The notes beneath the pieces were generated by a model that saw only the letters and a list, made by a program, of their open reading frames with translations, did not search any database and had not been told where the DNA came from. This document shows positions 11,001-19,473 of a DNA stretch of 64,000 nucleotides, one piece after another. A program made the translations under genes and the position numbers. The stretch comes from JADKHR01 sp041917295 (GTDB lineage Bacteria > Elusimicrobiota > Elusimicrobia > FEN-1173), in contig JAYRXX010000057.1 in assembly GCA_041917295.1 (NCBI GenBank), forward strand, positions 62,001 to 126,000, given 5' to 3'. The first letter of the stretch is position 1. Each line of letters begins with the position of its first letter.

Positions 11001-12174
11001 ATTGGCCCTGGTTGCCGGTGTTGAGGCTCTGGTTTACCTTGCCTTAGGATTGGGACCCATTTGGGTCCTGCCCATATCCTTTCTTTCCGCGTCGATTTTT
11101 TTTCGATATTTCTGGAAAGCCGTGCTTGCCCGTAACGAACAACGCCGACTGATGGCCAAGGCGAACCAATGGGATCCCAACGATGCGAGTCGGTCTGCGG
11201 AGGATCTTTATGCCCTTCGGAGGGCTTTCCAACGGGTTGGAATTGCATCCGGGTTTGTGGACATGACTTCGTTCGAGGTCTCCATCGGTGATCAGCGAGG
11301 GGTTGTTCGATTACCAGCCAGTCAAAATGAACTTTCCCGTGTGCTCACCCGTGGAAGGCTGGCGGAAACCCGGCGCGAAAATAATTCTTTTGAGATCGTT
11401 ATCGTTCCAGGCATCGACCCCGGCCTGCTCCCTTCCGTTGTTTTAACCGAGATCCATCGTGTCTCTCCCTTACAATCCGTGGTGGCCTCTCTCCGGCAAG
11501 TTCAAAAGTTATGGAGTTCCATTTCTTTTTTTGAGTCCCGGCGCCAATCACGCCTGGCGCGGCGAGATCTAAAGGCATCGGGTGTACCGATCCCTGAAGA
11601 AAAAAAGAGCTCGGCCCTCGATTTTCTTTTTTCCCCTGTTCAACCATTGAACATCGATGGGATCAACGGCAGATCAAGCCTTAACAGCCAAATCGCGGAG
11701 CGCGCCATCGCCAGTCCGTCCTATGCCCGCGAATGGGATGGGAACGTGGACACCTTGGTCTCAATTCATCAGGTGCTTGAAGAGGATTTGCCAGCGCTGC
11801 GGGCCCTCATCAATCACTCTTCTTGGGAAACAAGGGGCCGCCTCCAATTTGTTCTTGTGCCGGGAACCAACGACAATGGGCTCGTGGAAAACCTTCGCCA
11901 AATGGCCGGCAATCGCGTGACGATTTTTGAGCACCGATTTAATTCCGTTGGAGAGCTCGAAATTGATGAGGGCCATTTCGAACAATGGGCGGAGGGGAAA
12001 GGGGCCATCGCCTGGATTGCCACACGCAATCCTCGGGCCGTACCGCTTTCACCAACCAAGGGTCTTCCCCCGTTCAATCGTCTCCTGGAGATCCTTCGCT
12101 CGGCCCCCCCGTTGACAAAGGCCAATCTCAACGCGATTCGCGATTTGGCATTGGCGATCCTCCATTCGGCGTAA
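5080..12174 (+). CDS. Giant exported protein 1: ChaN/Tiki-like domain, CofD/YvcK-like domain and HAD phosphatase domain
   Basis: This is about 2364 residues from a GTG at 5080, chosen because it begins a good signal peptide (GLMLGLTCFAMNGAFA) and lies 6 bp after the -10. ETAFWAQRR follows the peptide. Residues ~125-540 carry the family motifs HVQDVHLN, GLEGAFG, GVDDAIHYRAN and TGGFHGPGM, resembling the ChaN/EreA/Tiki fold. Two hydrophobic helices lie at ~700-755. Residues ~875-1380 resemble CofD/YvcK proteins, including DIILYGPGTQESNI and VKVYFINPTKEN. A HAD domain starts at SLDYDDTL (~1488) with FIDNEITEGNA as a late motif (~1735). Two more hydrophobic helices (~1970-2020) precede a C-terminal domain shared with giant 3. 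The cargo domains normally work on cytosolic nucleotides or phosphates, so the export signal is puzzling. Domain names are from motif recognition only. Confidence 0.8.
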   Translation: MKGSLIRRLTGLMLGLTCFAMNGAFAYSSETAFWAQRRQATRDKRTPSSLLASFPTATPAMGIPDVGNKLPPKISSLNIPRAIAKLLPSTFVQDHARLLAALHSSDGTIRQIKIPAQGVSDKIILHVQDVHLNTDAQKSLSRLMTSVSQRDAVDVVGLEGAFGPLDFSRFRAYPRQNIVREVARVLLSQGDISGPVHAALSQEPTPPFVVGVDDAIHYRANVEAYRAAAPLQKSVALQIEEEGRRLALEKKRVYSPALQRFDDQWVAYQNGRLPLGDYIQVLREGQPHSFQTLDDFTAARTLEKSVDFTLAEQQRAVFVEALVSALDKQTLTSITTLAASCRAGSLGYGDFYSQLEITGQKAGVSLKKFPAFSMYVQYVLAADRILPDRLFTDLRSAEKAVYARLARTDAEKRLVEIARRARLRKKLAEFSLTPEEWAEWASTPREDMAPFETFYREAQIRDQSMTDNFLAAMENSQAKTGLLVTGGFHGPGMEERFLRAGATVISFTPRIDKIDTAQGPAYLNVFLREKTPLDRMFAGRTLFLTPPVFAPQTTEAIAPLLAAALEAAQSARGKPNERVTTTFRTLSSMPGAGKARLTVTPLANDHMGVTVEVNGETTTLWVKMNSGGNRILAYDTVRPGDEQTTERAQRLFQKWFNFEASAHWIHAFAGMVEWNFLSPRFVVQHHPQTPEEWVQQIQNRRWLIFGSGVILAATALLAVTLSTGVFSGSALVKTATALAVAFPFASLAKMVGHFVLDEVRRLRNESPAAKRARAPPFADDLVSVVQKLAERGLFPSVNTRPLNDLVGQPQELLNHIHRYCVVRSPSAVLGILRDRLLLETQPHNNQERKNEILDLYDGLFNQDVYLSRHPLKGVLFRGGRAASSLTKLLVTTENIQVTPVVAGSDQGRSHYVAATYFGTPGVPDMGKALLDLAQSEPMKEFLESRFQIGNGEVNEETEVNYLRDFEGLTEYLVNKKTNRSSENLDPWLKKVDGLPDDDQRILGIYFSSFLRIMKTIHSNQVIGDPTRDRSLPPFRFNNYPLRSIALQGAVWFHLGGGWPDPWQRSITSIAQLLKLREGDSVRIATSNPQHLVALTADGTIFFGETGLNEFPRTTDIIPLWMVEKIPPLEELLREFREKTGLTLEAPTREELEEQGIDPSVHGELMETVRRLPADKRTPENVKKTADFFRFLSRSARGAQNPVVVHHETAEAIRQADIILYGPGTQESNIISSMLPRGIREALLDARGAVKVYFINPTKENKRMFSNAATLLRTFYRHLSGQGEKVNGIDWRGAARFVDYAVGISSEYRGLDRTKDYNALDSKMIDDETRGRVVAVPLDLEARKPRPRQSVDYKGQTEEFGFFHDPLTRESIIALRAVKAAGRRLTKEGHLAVLKTETRPVANKELLVRHMRMVRRRMEIAGIEKQDQDALLAEMNDFSVKSQQWYYSRLMRVVGLPVQQWLPECQNAEWTEMTSRMVELLNSVTEVISLDYDDTLEPRNTDLSNANARLLAQRIASGQKITFNTAKTPEELASVTNAVTGKKGVEIYAPLREALVAIVKSERTDSSEEWAQNRADDLLHDLFFLYMNSGGALARPTVRGCSRVADLPFDPYFTVVYPPELKDKISTLLEQEFALEAGRDFSNVALDMVVNFYQASLRLMKIIIKPFSEQPTAKSERAPIAERINALFEQYRIPARVNPAGRTSIDVNQLLLGGEVLEKSRAIQHLFNQGHQRVTFIDNEITEGNAVSVLKMVKEMAANPYAQAGRTLRVIAVDRDITELKLRGLLGLASSLVHKFPDYSLEHPEMYRPFATSHIVLMNGLVETAATVAFLRNAPYGNKGARGRIPPGGRLMFEAVLTLRPQRFVSRLSLLTPDGRKRWLGQSFQRNPNRPLIDQVTSALSEMRDQAQGQNGSLQSIVVKVHPGFNLPDAANFSAQLEERMGSRLVRFEFPSLRESRSRPFSVAEQKAKASLFGGLALVAGVEALVYLALGLGPIWVLPISFLSASIFFRYFWKAVLARNEQRRLMAKANQWDPNDASRSAEDLYALRRAFQRVGIASGFVDMTSFEVSIGDQRGVVRLPASQNELSRVLTRGRLAETRRENNSFEIVIVPGIDPGLLPSVVLTEIHRVSPLQSVVASLRQVQKLWSSISFFESRRQSRLARRDLKASGVPIPEEKKSSALDFLFSPVQPLNIDGINGRSSLNSQIAERAIASPSYAREWDGNVDTLVSIHQVLEEDLPALRALINHSSWETRGRLQFVLVPGTNDNGLVENLRQMAGNRVTIFEHRFNSVGELEIDEGHFEQWAEGKGAIAWIATRNPRAVPLSPTKGLPPFNRLLEILRSAPPLTKANLNAIRDLALAILHSA

Positions 12175-12222
12175 TTCGGGCCCCTTGTCAATGGGGGAGC
12201 GAACGAAGTACCATGGAGTCAA

Positions 12223-13536
12223 ATGCTTCTTTTTTCCTTTCGGTGCCGGTCGATTTTAGTAACGTTAATGTGTGCGACGCCAGTTGGGCTATTGGCGGGC
12301 GATTCCATCGCCCGATCCGCCAAATCCCTCTACGACCAAGCCCTGCTCGCTCAATCCGGGGGGGCGTACGGAGAAGCCCTTTCCCTTTTTTTGAGTGTCC
12401 AAAACCTTGTTGGGAATGATCCGGCGATTTACCGCCACATTGCGCGGTGTGTGGAATCGCTTCGTGTCCAACGGGATCTCCAATTCCGTATATCGGCCAT
12501 GGAACGGGCGCGCGGAATGTTAACCTTGCGAGCCTCCGCCGCGAAAGATCTGTCGCGACGACTGGGATCCGAGGGGGGGATTTTTGACGATGGGTATTCT
12601 TTTTCCGGCTCACCGATGTTATTCACGCAAGACGAACAGGTCTGGGAGGCGTTGGCCGCATTGATTTCAACCATTCCCGGCGGTTGGGTCACGATTGAGT
12701 CAGGAAGCGGATCTGACGTGTCCCGGGCGGCCCGCCACGTGGCGGAACGGTTGGTGCGTGAGGGAATGGCGCCGTTTGAGAGAGTTTCGTTATGGAACGA
12801 ATCAGGAATGGGGGAGAACTTGACCGTGGTTGTGTCATTTCGTCAACGGGAGTCGAGCGGGCAACAAACAGTAAACCAAGGCGTTTTGGTGCGTGTTGAC
12901 CGCCCCCTGTGGGTTCTGGACGAAAATCCTGAACAACAATTTCACCTTTTTGTTCTTAATCCCGGGGCTTACCGTCGTTGGACACTGGAGATAACAAACG
13001 AAGCGGGAGGTTTGATCCACCGTGTCGAGGGGGCCCCCAAAGTGTTGCTTCCGATTCGGTGGAACGGACAGACAACGGGAGAACAACGAGTGTCTTCCGG
13101 GTGTTACCGGGCCCGTTTGGCCTTGGAGGGGTGGAGGGGCAACTTCATTTCCGATGAAACGTCGTTTGTCGTCTCGGAGCGTAACGTTTCCCCGAACAAG
13201 CCCGTGCCGGTCGCGTCCTCCCCTTCTTCTCTCCAACGTCAGCACCGATTTTTTATTCGCTTTAAAGAACGGGGTGGGACGCCCCTGGATCGGGATCGTG
13301 AAATTCTGTCTCGGGTCGCCTACCTTCTGGCCATTAACCCGAACCAACGGGTGGTGGCCATCGGCAGTGTGGATGGTTCGGAACCTCGTCCGGAAGAGAT
13401 GGCTCCCCTTCGTGCCCAGTGTGTTCTTGAAAGCCTGATGGAATTGGGTATCGCACAAGACCGGCTGGTGGCTCGGAAAAATCCGGTGCGGGACGGCGCT
13501 GGGGTGGCGCTCCTGTTCGAAAAGTCCTTCCCATGA
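12223..13536 (+). CDS. Exported protein with a helical N-terminal region and an OmpA-like C-terminal domain
   Basis: The 437-residue protein has an N-terminal hydrophobic signal (LVTLMCATPVGLLAG) and a helical TPR-like start (SLYDQALLAQSGGAYGEALSLFL). A beta-rich middle includes a FlgD-like extension (YRRWTLEITNEAGGL ... LLPIRWNGQ). The C-terminus is OmpA-like: FIRFKERGGTPLDRDREIL, then VVAIGSVDGSE and APLRAQCVLESLMELGI. OmpA-like domains bind peptidoglycan in the periplasm, though the key residues here are not a perfect match. It begins 48 bp after giant 1 and overlaps the downstream kinase gene by ATGA, so it may be a periplasmic input or anchoring partner of that sensor (inference). Confidence 0.7.
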   Translation: MLLFSFRCRSILVTLMCATPVGLLAGDSIARSAKSLYDQALLAQSGGAYGEALSLFLSVQNLVGNDPAIYRHIARCVESLRVQRDLQFRISAMERARGMLTLRASAAKDLSRRLGSEGGIFDDGYSFSGSPMLFTQDEQVWEALAALISTIPGGWVTIESGSGSDVSRAARHVAERLVREGMAPFERVSLWNESGMGENLTVVVSFRQRESSGQQTVNQGVLVRVDRPLWVLDENPEQQFHLFVLNPGAYRRWTLEITNEAGGLIHRVEGAPKVLLPIRWNGQTTGEQRVSSGCYRARLALEGWRGNFISDETSFVVSERNVSPNKPVPVASSPSSLQRQHRFFIRFKERGGTPLDRDREILSRVAYLLAINPNQRVVAIGSVDGSEPRPEEMAPLRAQCVLESLMELGIAQDRLVARKNPVRDGAGVALLFEKSFP

Positions 13537-15194
13537 GAATTGCTCGAAAACTCTCGCTCTCGTTTCTTGCGGGTTCGGTCATTCCACTCGCGATTTTGGG
13601 GGGCGTGTTGTTGCGGGAAGCGAACCGATCTTTGCGCGTTGCCGCGCTGGACCAACAAAAGAAAGCGGTCGATAAGGCGGCTGAACAGGTGAACGAATAT
13701 TTGAATGAAATTCGACGTCTTCTGGGCGTACTCCGTGGGAGTGCCGATCTGCGGTCTCCCGATCGTCGATCAGCGGCTCTGGAATCGGTTCTTAACAACG
13801 GGCCGATGTTTTCGGAGCTGGCCCTGTTGGATCTTTCAGGACGTGAAATCGAGCGCTTGTCTCGGTTTCGCGCGAACGAGTCAACTCTGTTTTCCGACCT
13901 GTCGATGGCGCTCCAAGAAGCTCGAAAACGCGAGGTGTATTTTGGACCGGTTCAGACTTTCGATTCGGGATATCCCGTTCTTCCGTTCTGCACCTTAATG
14001 GAAACGCCCACCGGCGCTCCCATGGGTGTCTTGGCGGGACGTTTAAACTTGTTGGATCTCAGCGCTCGATTGCACAGGGCCGATGCGGGGAAAGACGCTC
14101 TTTTGCAAGTTTACGATTCTCAAAAACGACGGGTGGCCCATTCGGCTGCCCAGGATTTGTTCGCGCGGGCGAACCCGCCCAAAGGTCTTGTGGATCCGGA
14201 AAAAAGGTTGGAGGCGCGCGCTCTTGTCCCGGAACTAAACTGGGTTGTTGTGTTGGATCAACCCGAATCGGTTGTGTTCGCCATGGTCGGGAACCTTCGC
14301 ACAAGGATCCTCTGGGGTCTGCTGGCGGCCGGGGCGGTGGCGATCCTCTTGAGCGGTCTGGTTGCGCGGTCTTTGGTGCGGCCACTTTCAACCATCCATC
14401 GAGCTGTGGAGGATTTGTCCCGGGGTGAGTTTAATTCCCGATTGACCGGGATCGCTCGCGATGAAATCGGCGCCGTGGCGGCCCGGTTGCGGGACGCTCA
14501 GCGTGTTTTGGAAGCCAAGGTGCGACAGTCCACCGTGGGCCTTTTGGTCCATCGGGTGGGCCACGATCTTCGCCAGCCCTTGGCCGCCATTCGCGAGAGC
14601 GCGGCCGTCATTAAACGGCACAGTGTCGGCTTGGACGACACGGCCAAAAAGCATCTCGGACTTATCAATTTGGAAATTGAAAGCGGCATGGAGTCTGTTG
14701 AGGATCTCTTAACGTTGGGGCGGGAACGGCCCCCTCATCCGACGGTGGTCAATTTGAACGCGATGGCCCGGGAATGTGTGGAGCGAATGCGCCCGTGGCC
14801 GAGCGGTGTGGCGGTTGGGGTTACGCCGAGCGACGAAACAATGACCTGTGTTTTGGACGTTGATGAGATTCGCCGCGCTGTTCGGAACGGGCTTCGCAAC
14901 GCCTTCGAGTCCGGAGCCACCCGGGTGACGGTGGTGACGGAAAAGAGGGCCGGGCGGGGGTGCTTGAAAGTCGACGACAACGGGCGGGGGTTGCCCGAGG
15001 CGGCCCGGGGCCGGTTGTTTAGCAATTTTTTCACCACCAAATCGAACGGCACCGGTTTAGGGTTGGGGATCATTCAAAGGGCGGTGGAACGCAGTGGGGG
15101 AACGGTGGCGTTGGAAAACAACCCCACCGGCGGCGCCGTGCTGACTCTGACCTTTCCACTAAACCTTCCGCCCGAGGGACAGTCCAATGAATAA
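13533..15194 (+). CDS. Membrane sensor histidine kinase (Cache-like sensor, HAMP, HATPase)
   Basis: The 553-residue protein has a first membrane helix at ~8-28 and an extracytoplasmic region of about 230 residues with Cache-like features (GPMFSELALLDLSGREI). The second helix is at ~258-280, followed by a HAMP linker (LVRPLSTIHRAVEDLSRGEF). The phospho-acceptor is H344 in VGHDLRQPLAAI. The ATP-binding boxes are NGLRNAFESGA (N box), VDDNGRGLP (G1) and GTGLGLGI (G2). It overlaps the OmpA-like gene (ATGA) and the response regulator gene by 8 bp, so the trio is one operon. The signal it senses is unknown; co-transcription with a beta-glucanase gene suggests a carbohydrate or envelope cue. Confidence 0.92.
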   Translation: MRIARKLSLSFLAGSVIPLAILGGVLLREANRSLRVAALDQQKKAVDKAAEQVNEYLNEIRRLLGVLRGSADLRSPDRRSAALESVLNNGPMFSELALLDLSGREIERLSRFRANESTLFSDLSMALQEARKREVYFGPVQTFDSGYPVLPFCTLMETPTGAPMGVLAGRLNLLDLSARLHRADAGKDALLQVYDSQKRRVAHSAAQDLFARANPPKGLVDPEKRLEARALVPELNWVVVLDQPESVVFAMVGNLRTRILWGLLAAGAVAILLSGLVARSLVRPLSTIHRAVEDLSRGEFNSRLTGIARDEIGAVAARLRDAQRVLEAKVRQSTVGLLVHRVGHDLRQPLAAIRESAAVIKRHSVGLDDTAKKHLGLINLEIESGMESVEDLLTLGRERPPHPTVVNLNAMARECVERMRPWPSGVAVGVTPSDETMTCVLDVDEIRRAVRNGLRNAFESGATRVTVVTEKRAGRGCLKVDDNGRGLPEAARGRLFSNFFTTKSNGTGLGLGIIQRAVERSGGTVALENNPTGGAVLTLTFPLNLPPEGQSNE

Positions 15195-15894
15195 GTTTCG
15201 GCTTCTTTTGGTGGACGATCACCCCGCCCTGCGCGAATCCATCGCGGCCGCGGCCCAGGATTTTCACCCCAAACGCCTTGACATCGTCGGCCAGTGTGGG
15301 GACGGAATAACCGCGGTGGAGCAGGCCAAAAAAAATCGGCCGGACGTGGTTTTGCTGGATCTGGGTCTTCCCGGAAAAAATGGTATTCAGGTTTTGGCGG
15401 AAATTCGATCCGCTTGTCCGTCCACGCGGCTGGTTGTGTTTTCCATGCACGATGACCAGGCCCATGTGGTGGAGGCGATTCGGGCCGGGGCCGACGACTA
15501 TTTGTTCAAGGGCCTTGTGGGCGCGAAGGAGGTGGTGGATCACCTTGTTCACTGGATGGAGCGTGAGTCGCAAAGGCCGGACAAGGTCAAGAGCCACGTG
15601 TTTTCGGCTTTGCGCGGCCTGGCCGCTGACCGCATCGCGCGGGGAATCCCCGTGTTGACGGAAATGGAACTGTGCGTTTTGGGGTTGGCGGCGTTCCAGG
15701 GGATGTCGGTAAAAGAGATGGCCAAACGGTTCCGTGAAGGAACAACCTCATTGTCGGCCCGGACAATTCGAAAACATTTGGAAAACAGTTACGAAAAACT
15801 GGGGGCCCGCAACCAGGCCCACGCGGTGTGTTTGGCCATAAAGTTCGGTCTTTTGAGCGCGGAACGGGCCGAAGCAGGGGATGATCGTGCATAA
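15187..15894 (+). CDS. NarL/LuxR-family response regulator
   Basis: The 235-residue protein has a receiver domain with the acidic pair in LLVDDHPALRES, the phospho-acceptor D58 in LLDLGLPG and the conserved lysine in DDYLFKG. The output domain is LuxR-type: LTEMELCVLGLAAFQGMSVKEMAKRF, then SARTIRKHLENSYEKLGA. It has a longer than usual turn (REGTTSLSA) before the recognition helix. It should be the partner of the kinase at 13533. It is the only response regulator in the window, so it is one candidate for the TTTACA direct repeats, although the 11-bp spacing is more usual for OmpR/PhoB-type proteins. Confidence 0.92.
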   Translation: MNKFRLLLVDDHPALRESIAAAAQDFHPKRLDIVGQCGDGITAVEQAKKNRPDVVLLDLGLPGKNGIQVLAEIRSACPSTRLVVFSMHDDQAHVVEAIRAGADDYLFKGLVGAKEVVDHLVHWMERESQRPDKVKSHVFSALRGLAADRIARGIPVLTEMELCVLGLAAFQGMSVKEMAKRFREGTTSLSARTIRKHLENSYEKLGARNQAHAVCLAIKFGLLSAERAEAGDDRA

Positions 15895-17011
15895 ACATCG
15901 GTGCGGCGGGTCGTTGTTCCCCATTAATGGAATCCCAAGGGGGTGTTGGGCTTTTTTGTTTTTGTTGGCGGGCCCGACAGGGTTGAAGGCGGCCGACTTT
16001 TTAAACGTGGCCTACGGCGCCCGCGCCGTCGCGTTGGGTGAAGCTTACACGGCACTGGCCGAAGGACCGGAATCCTTATATTGGAACCCCGCGGGGCTGG
16101 CCCGCGAGGAAACGCCTCGACTATTTTTTCAAGCGGTGCCCCCATCCGGAGGGGCTCAGGTCGGCGATCTGGGACTGTCGGTTCCCACGGGGAAAACAGG
16201 TGGGCTCGGCGCGTCCTTGCGCTGGGCCGGTGCGGGCGATGTGAATCAAACCGATGAATCTGGAAATGAGCTGGGGACCCTCAATCCCCAGGCTTTGGCG
16301 ATATCCTTGGGGTACGGCAGAGCCATCGGCGAACGAGAAAAGACGCCCTTTGCGTGGGGGATTAACGGTCGATATGTTCGATCGACCCTGTTGGATACCG
16401 CGGACACGGTCACCGGGAGTGCGGGAATTTTGTCGTCGCCCTTTGCGTCCAACCGCGGGCGATGGGGCTTGTCCTATTCGGGCGGAGGGAAGTTGACCTA
16501 CGATCAAAGGTCGGAGTCTCTCCCCGGGACCTGGCGCGTGGGCGGTTCTTTTCTTTTGGCCGAACGATGGCGTCTTTCTTCCGACGTCGTGTTTCCGTCA
16601 AACGATCCCGGACATTGGGCCATTGGAACGGAATATGACATCCCCCTTTCGGCGGGCGTGAGCTTCATCGAACGGGTCGGGTACAACACCCGCTGGAAGG
16701 ACCCTTCGAACAGCCTCGCCGGTCTCTCCTTCGGACTTGGAGCACGGTGGGACCTTTTTGTTCTGGACTATGCTTACCGTATCCAAGGAGGGTGGGACAC
16801 CCATGTTGTCAGCCTGTCGGTGGGCTGGGGGCCCGGGAACCGTTCATCCCAGGCGAGGGCGTTGGTGCGGGAAGGGCAACGTCTTCGGGCTCAAAATAAG
16901 CTTTACGAGTCGATCCTTAAATTGAACGAGGCTCTTCAAATGGATCCGAACAATGAGGAAGCCAAAAAAGCCATCCGATCCGCCGCCGAGGCGTTGAGGG
17001 GGGTGCCATGA
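15881..17011 (+). CDS. PorV/PorQ-like outer-membrane barrel with a C-terminal TPR segment
   Basis: The 376-residue protein overlaps the regulator gene by 14 bp. After a hydrophobic N-terminus (CWAFLFLLAGPTGLKA) comes the characteristic start of PorV/PorQ/UPF0164 barrels: NVAYGARAVALGEAYTALAEGPESLYWNPAGLA. Amphipathic beta strands with conserved GLG/GLSY turns follow, then RWKDPSNSLAGLSFGLGARW. The last 60 residues form a TPR-like helix pair (LYESILKLNEALQMDPNNEEAKKAI). PorV works in the type IX system as an outer-membrane shuttle for proteins with a C-terminal domain. The next gene encodes such a protein, so a substrate-carrier pairing is a reasonable inference. Two other PorV-like genes are at 46453 and 59961. 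Confidence 0.8.
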   Translation: MIVHKHRCGGSLFPINGIPRGCWAFLFLLAGPTGLKAADFLNVAYGARAVALGEAYTALAEGPESLYWNPAGLAREETPRLFFQAVPPSGGAQVGDLGLSVPTGKTGGLGASLRWAGAGDVNQTDESGNELGTLNPQALAISLGYGRAIGEREKTPFAWGINGRYVRSTLLDTADTVTGSAGILSSPFASNRGRWGLSYSGGGKLTYDQRSESLPGTWRVGGSFLLAERWRLSSDVVFPSNDPGHWAIGTEYDIPLSAGVSFIERVGYNTRWKDPSNSLAGLSFGLGARWDLFVLDYAYRIQGGWDTHVVSLSVGWGPGNRSSQARALVREGQRLRAQNKLYESILKLNEALQMDPNNEEAKKAIRSAAEALRGVP

Positions 17012-19473
17012 GGGTATTTTACCGAAAAGCAATCTTATTGTTGCCGGTCCTGTCGGTTGCGGCGTGGGGGGAATTGTCCGTCTCTTCGCCCCGGGGCGAG
17101 GAAGTCTGGCGCATGGAGTGCGGAACGATTGACGCGCCGGCATTCCCCGCCGACACCGCCGCTCACACCGTGGATTCGGAAGGGGCTCTGTGGTTGCGTG
17201 ACGAATCTCTTATTTCCAATTTTCGATGGGGTTATTCGCTGGGGTCCATCGCCACGTCCGATCATGCCATTGGCGGGACAACTTTCGATTTTGTGTACCA
17301 GTCTCATCGCTGGGGGCCGGCGGGGATGAGTTATCAAGTACGCCTTCCAAACGGACTGTATCGAGTCAACCTCCACTTTGCCGAAACCACGTATCAAACC
17401 GCGGGAGCCCGGGTGTTTGACGTGGCTCTGGAAGGAAACGCGGTGTTGGACGACCATGACGTGTTTGTCCATGTTGGCTCAGACACCGCCGATGTTCATA
17501 CGTACGGAGTGGCCGTCACCGACCAACAGCTGGACATCACGTTCCCTGAAGTGAAAGCCGACAACGCCATGATCGCGGGCATTGAAGTGGTCGCCGTGGA
17601 TGTTTCTGACGACAGCCTCCTCGATTTTCTGCAAAAACGAATGTTTTATTATTTTGCCAACCACACGAACTTGTCCACGGGCCTGACCCCTGCGGCTCTC
17701 TCAAACTGGATTCCTGAAACCTACGACGAAGGTGGGTTGGCTGTTTCCGGTCTTGGAATGTCGGTGTTGGCCGTGGCGGTCTCACGGGGCTGGATATCCG
17801 CCGCGGAGGCTGTCGATCGTATCCGGCATACTCTGACCACACTGGAGACTCCCTCCGCGCGGGTGCGGGGGTTCCCCTACCACCGCTATGTTCGCGACAC
17901 CGGCGCGGTCCAGTCAGGAGCGGAGGTGTCCTCGTTGGAATCGGCCCTTTTTATCCTGGGGGCCCTGCAAGCGGGGACCTATTTTCGCGACGTGGATCCC
18001 GCGCTCCTCCAGCGGATTGAGAATTTTGACGACGAGATGGAGTGGACGTGGTGGTTGAACCGGGCGCGGACGGGCACGGACGACCTGGATAATAATCTGG
18101 CCATCGTCAAAAGCTGGCGCTCCACCTCCGACGTCGATTTCGTGATCCCCAGCGCGGATCCGCCGGGTTATTTCCGAGCCGATTGGTGGAAAGACTATTC
18201 CGAAACCTTTCTGGTGAATTTGGCCGCTGTCGGCGCGCCGACCATGCCTGTCCCCTCCACCATTTTCGATTCCATGGGCCGGCCCTGGGCCCGGCTTTAC
18301 GGGGAAGATGTTCTTCACGCGCCTGCTTTATCCCAACATCAATACCCCCACTTGTTTTTTGATTTGCGGTCCCGGCCGGATTCCTACGGAGTCGATTATT
18401 TCGATATGGCTCGTCGGGCCACGTTGGTGAACCGCCGGGCGTGCGTGGCGGATCCGGCGGGACGTTTCGCCACAAATCGGTGGGGACTCTCGGGCGCGTG
18501 GGGGCCGGGGGACGTGTATCGGATGTACGGACCGGAACCGAATCCCGCCGGCGTTCCGGACGGAACCGTCGATCCCAACGCCGCTCTGATTTCTCTCCCG
18601 TTCACTCCCACAGAATCCCTGGCGGCTGTCCGTGCCCTGTTTTTCCAGTATAAACACCACATTCTGGGACGCCAGGGATTCTGCGACGGGTTTAACGTGA
18701 GCCAAAATTATCGCGCTTCGGTGGTGGACGGTGTGGACCTCGCCGCGGCCATTCTAGCGATTGAAAATTATCGGACCGGCATGCCCCGTTCCCGTTTTAT
18801 GGCCAGCGCCCACGCCCAGGCGGCATTGGCCGCCCTTGGAACAGGGGCGGGACCCGTTCTCCATCACGCCTCGACGGCGTTTCAGCCACCTTCCTCTGCT
18901 TTTGACAACAACAGATCCACGGCCTGGGAATCGGCCGACGACGATCCCCAATGGTTGAGCGTTTCGCTGGGGGGTGACCAGACCGTCGGGCGCGTTCAAT
19001 TGGAATGGAACGAGGCCCGTCCCCGGCGGTACAAAATTCAAATTTCTCAGGACGGTGAATATTGGACCACCTTGGCGGAACAAAGCGGTGGTTCCGGCGC
19101 GGTTCGGGAAACCCTCCGGTTCTCTCCGGTGGCGGCACGGCATGTGCGGTTTTACGGTGAAGACCGCGCGGGGGCGGCCTATGTTCTTCGGGAAATGACG
19201 ATTGACGCGGGCTCAAACCCCGGCATAAAGGCTTTCCCAAACCCGTTGCGCCCCTCCCTGGGCCACCGAACCCTCACGATCTCCGGTTTGGCCCCCGGCG
19301 CGCGCGTGTCGATTTACACCTTCTCCGGTGCACCGGTCCGATCCGTGACGGCCGACGCCTACGGGTCCGTTCAATGGGACGGCACCGACACCTCCGGCGA
19401 CCGTGTCCCCAGCGACATTTACATCGCCCGAATCGACGGCGTTGGTCAAACGCTCACACTGATCGTTCAATAG
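17008..19473 (+). CDS. Secreted malectin / GH144-like / CBM32 enzyme with a FlgD-like C-terminal domain
   Basis: The 821-residue protein overlaps the PorV-like gene by ATGA and has a signal peptide (AILLLPVLSVAAWG). Residues ~20-195 are malectin-like (YRVNLHFAETTYQTAGARVFDV). Residues ~200-610 match the PF10091/GH144 helical barrel: FLQKRMFYYFANHTN, TYDEGGLAVSGLGMSVLAVAV, GAEVSSLESALFILGALQAG. GH144 enzymes cleave beta-1,2-glucans. Residues ~615-735 are a discoidin/CBM32 domain (STAWESADDDPQWLSVSLGG). The last 80 residues are a FlgD-like domain with AFPNPLRPSLGH, which in related proteins serves as an outer-membrane export or anchoring signal. Its stop codon overlaps the 3' end of the convergent gene at 19454 by 20 bp. 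Confidence 0.8.
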   Translation: MRVFYRKAILLLPVLSVAAWGELSVSSPRGEEVWRMECGTIDAPAFPADTAAHTVDSEGALWLRDESLISNFRWGYSLGSIATSDHAIGGTTFDFVYQSHRWGPAGMSYQVRLPNGLYRVNLHFAETTYQTAGARVFDVALEGNAVLDDHDVFVHVGSDTADVHTYGVAVTDQQLDITFPEVKADNAMIAGIEVVAVDVSDDSLLDFLQKRMFYYFANHTNLSTGLTPAALSNWIPETYDEGGLAVSGLGMSVLAVAVSRGWISAAEAVDRIRHTLTTLETPSARVRGFPYHRYVRDTGAVQSGAEVSSLESALFILGALQAGTYFRDVDPALLQRIENFDDEMEWTWWLNRARTGTDDLDNNLAIVKSWRSTSDVDFVIPSADPPGYFRADWWKDYSETFLVNLAAVGAPTMPVPSTIFDSMGRPWARLYGEDVLHAPALSQHQYPHLFFDLRSRPDSYGVDYFDMARRATLVNRRACVADPAGRFATNRWGLSGAWGPGDVYRMYGPEPNPAGVPDGTVDPNAALISLPFTPTESLAAVRALFFQYKHHILGRQGFCDGFNVSQNYRASVVDGVDLAAAILAIENYRTGMPRSRFMASAHAQAALAALGTGAGPVLHHASTAFQPPSSAFDNNRSTAWESADDDPQWLSVSLGGDQTVGRVQLEWNEARPRRYKIQISQDGEYWTTLAEQSGGSGAVRETLRFSPVAARHVRFYGEDRAGAAYVLREMTIDAGSNPGIKAFPNPLRPSLGHRTLTISGLAPGARVSIYTFSGAPVRSVTADAYGSVQWDGTDTSGDRVPSDIYIARIDGVGQTLTLIVQ

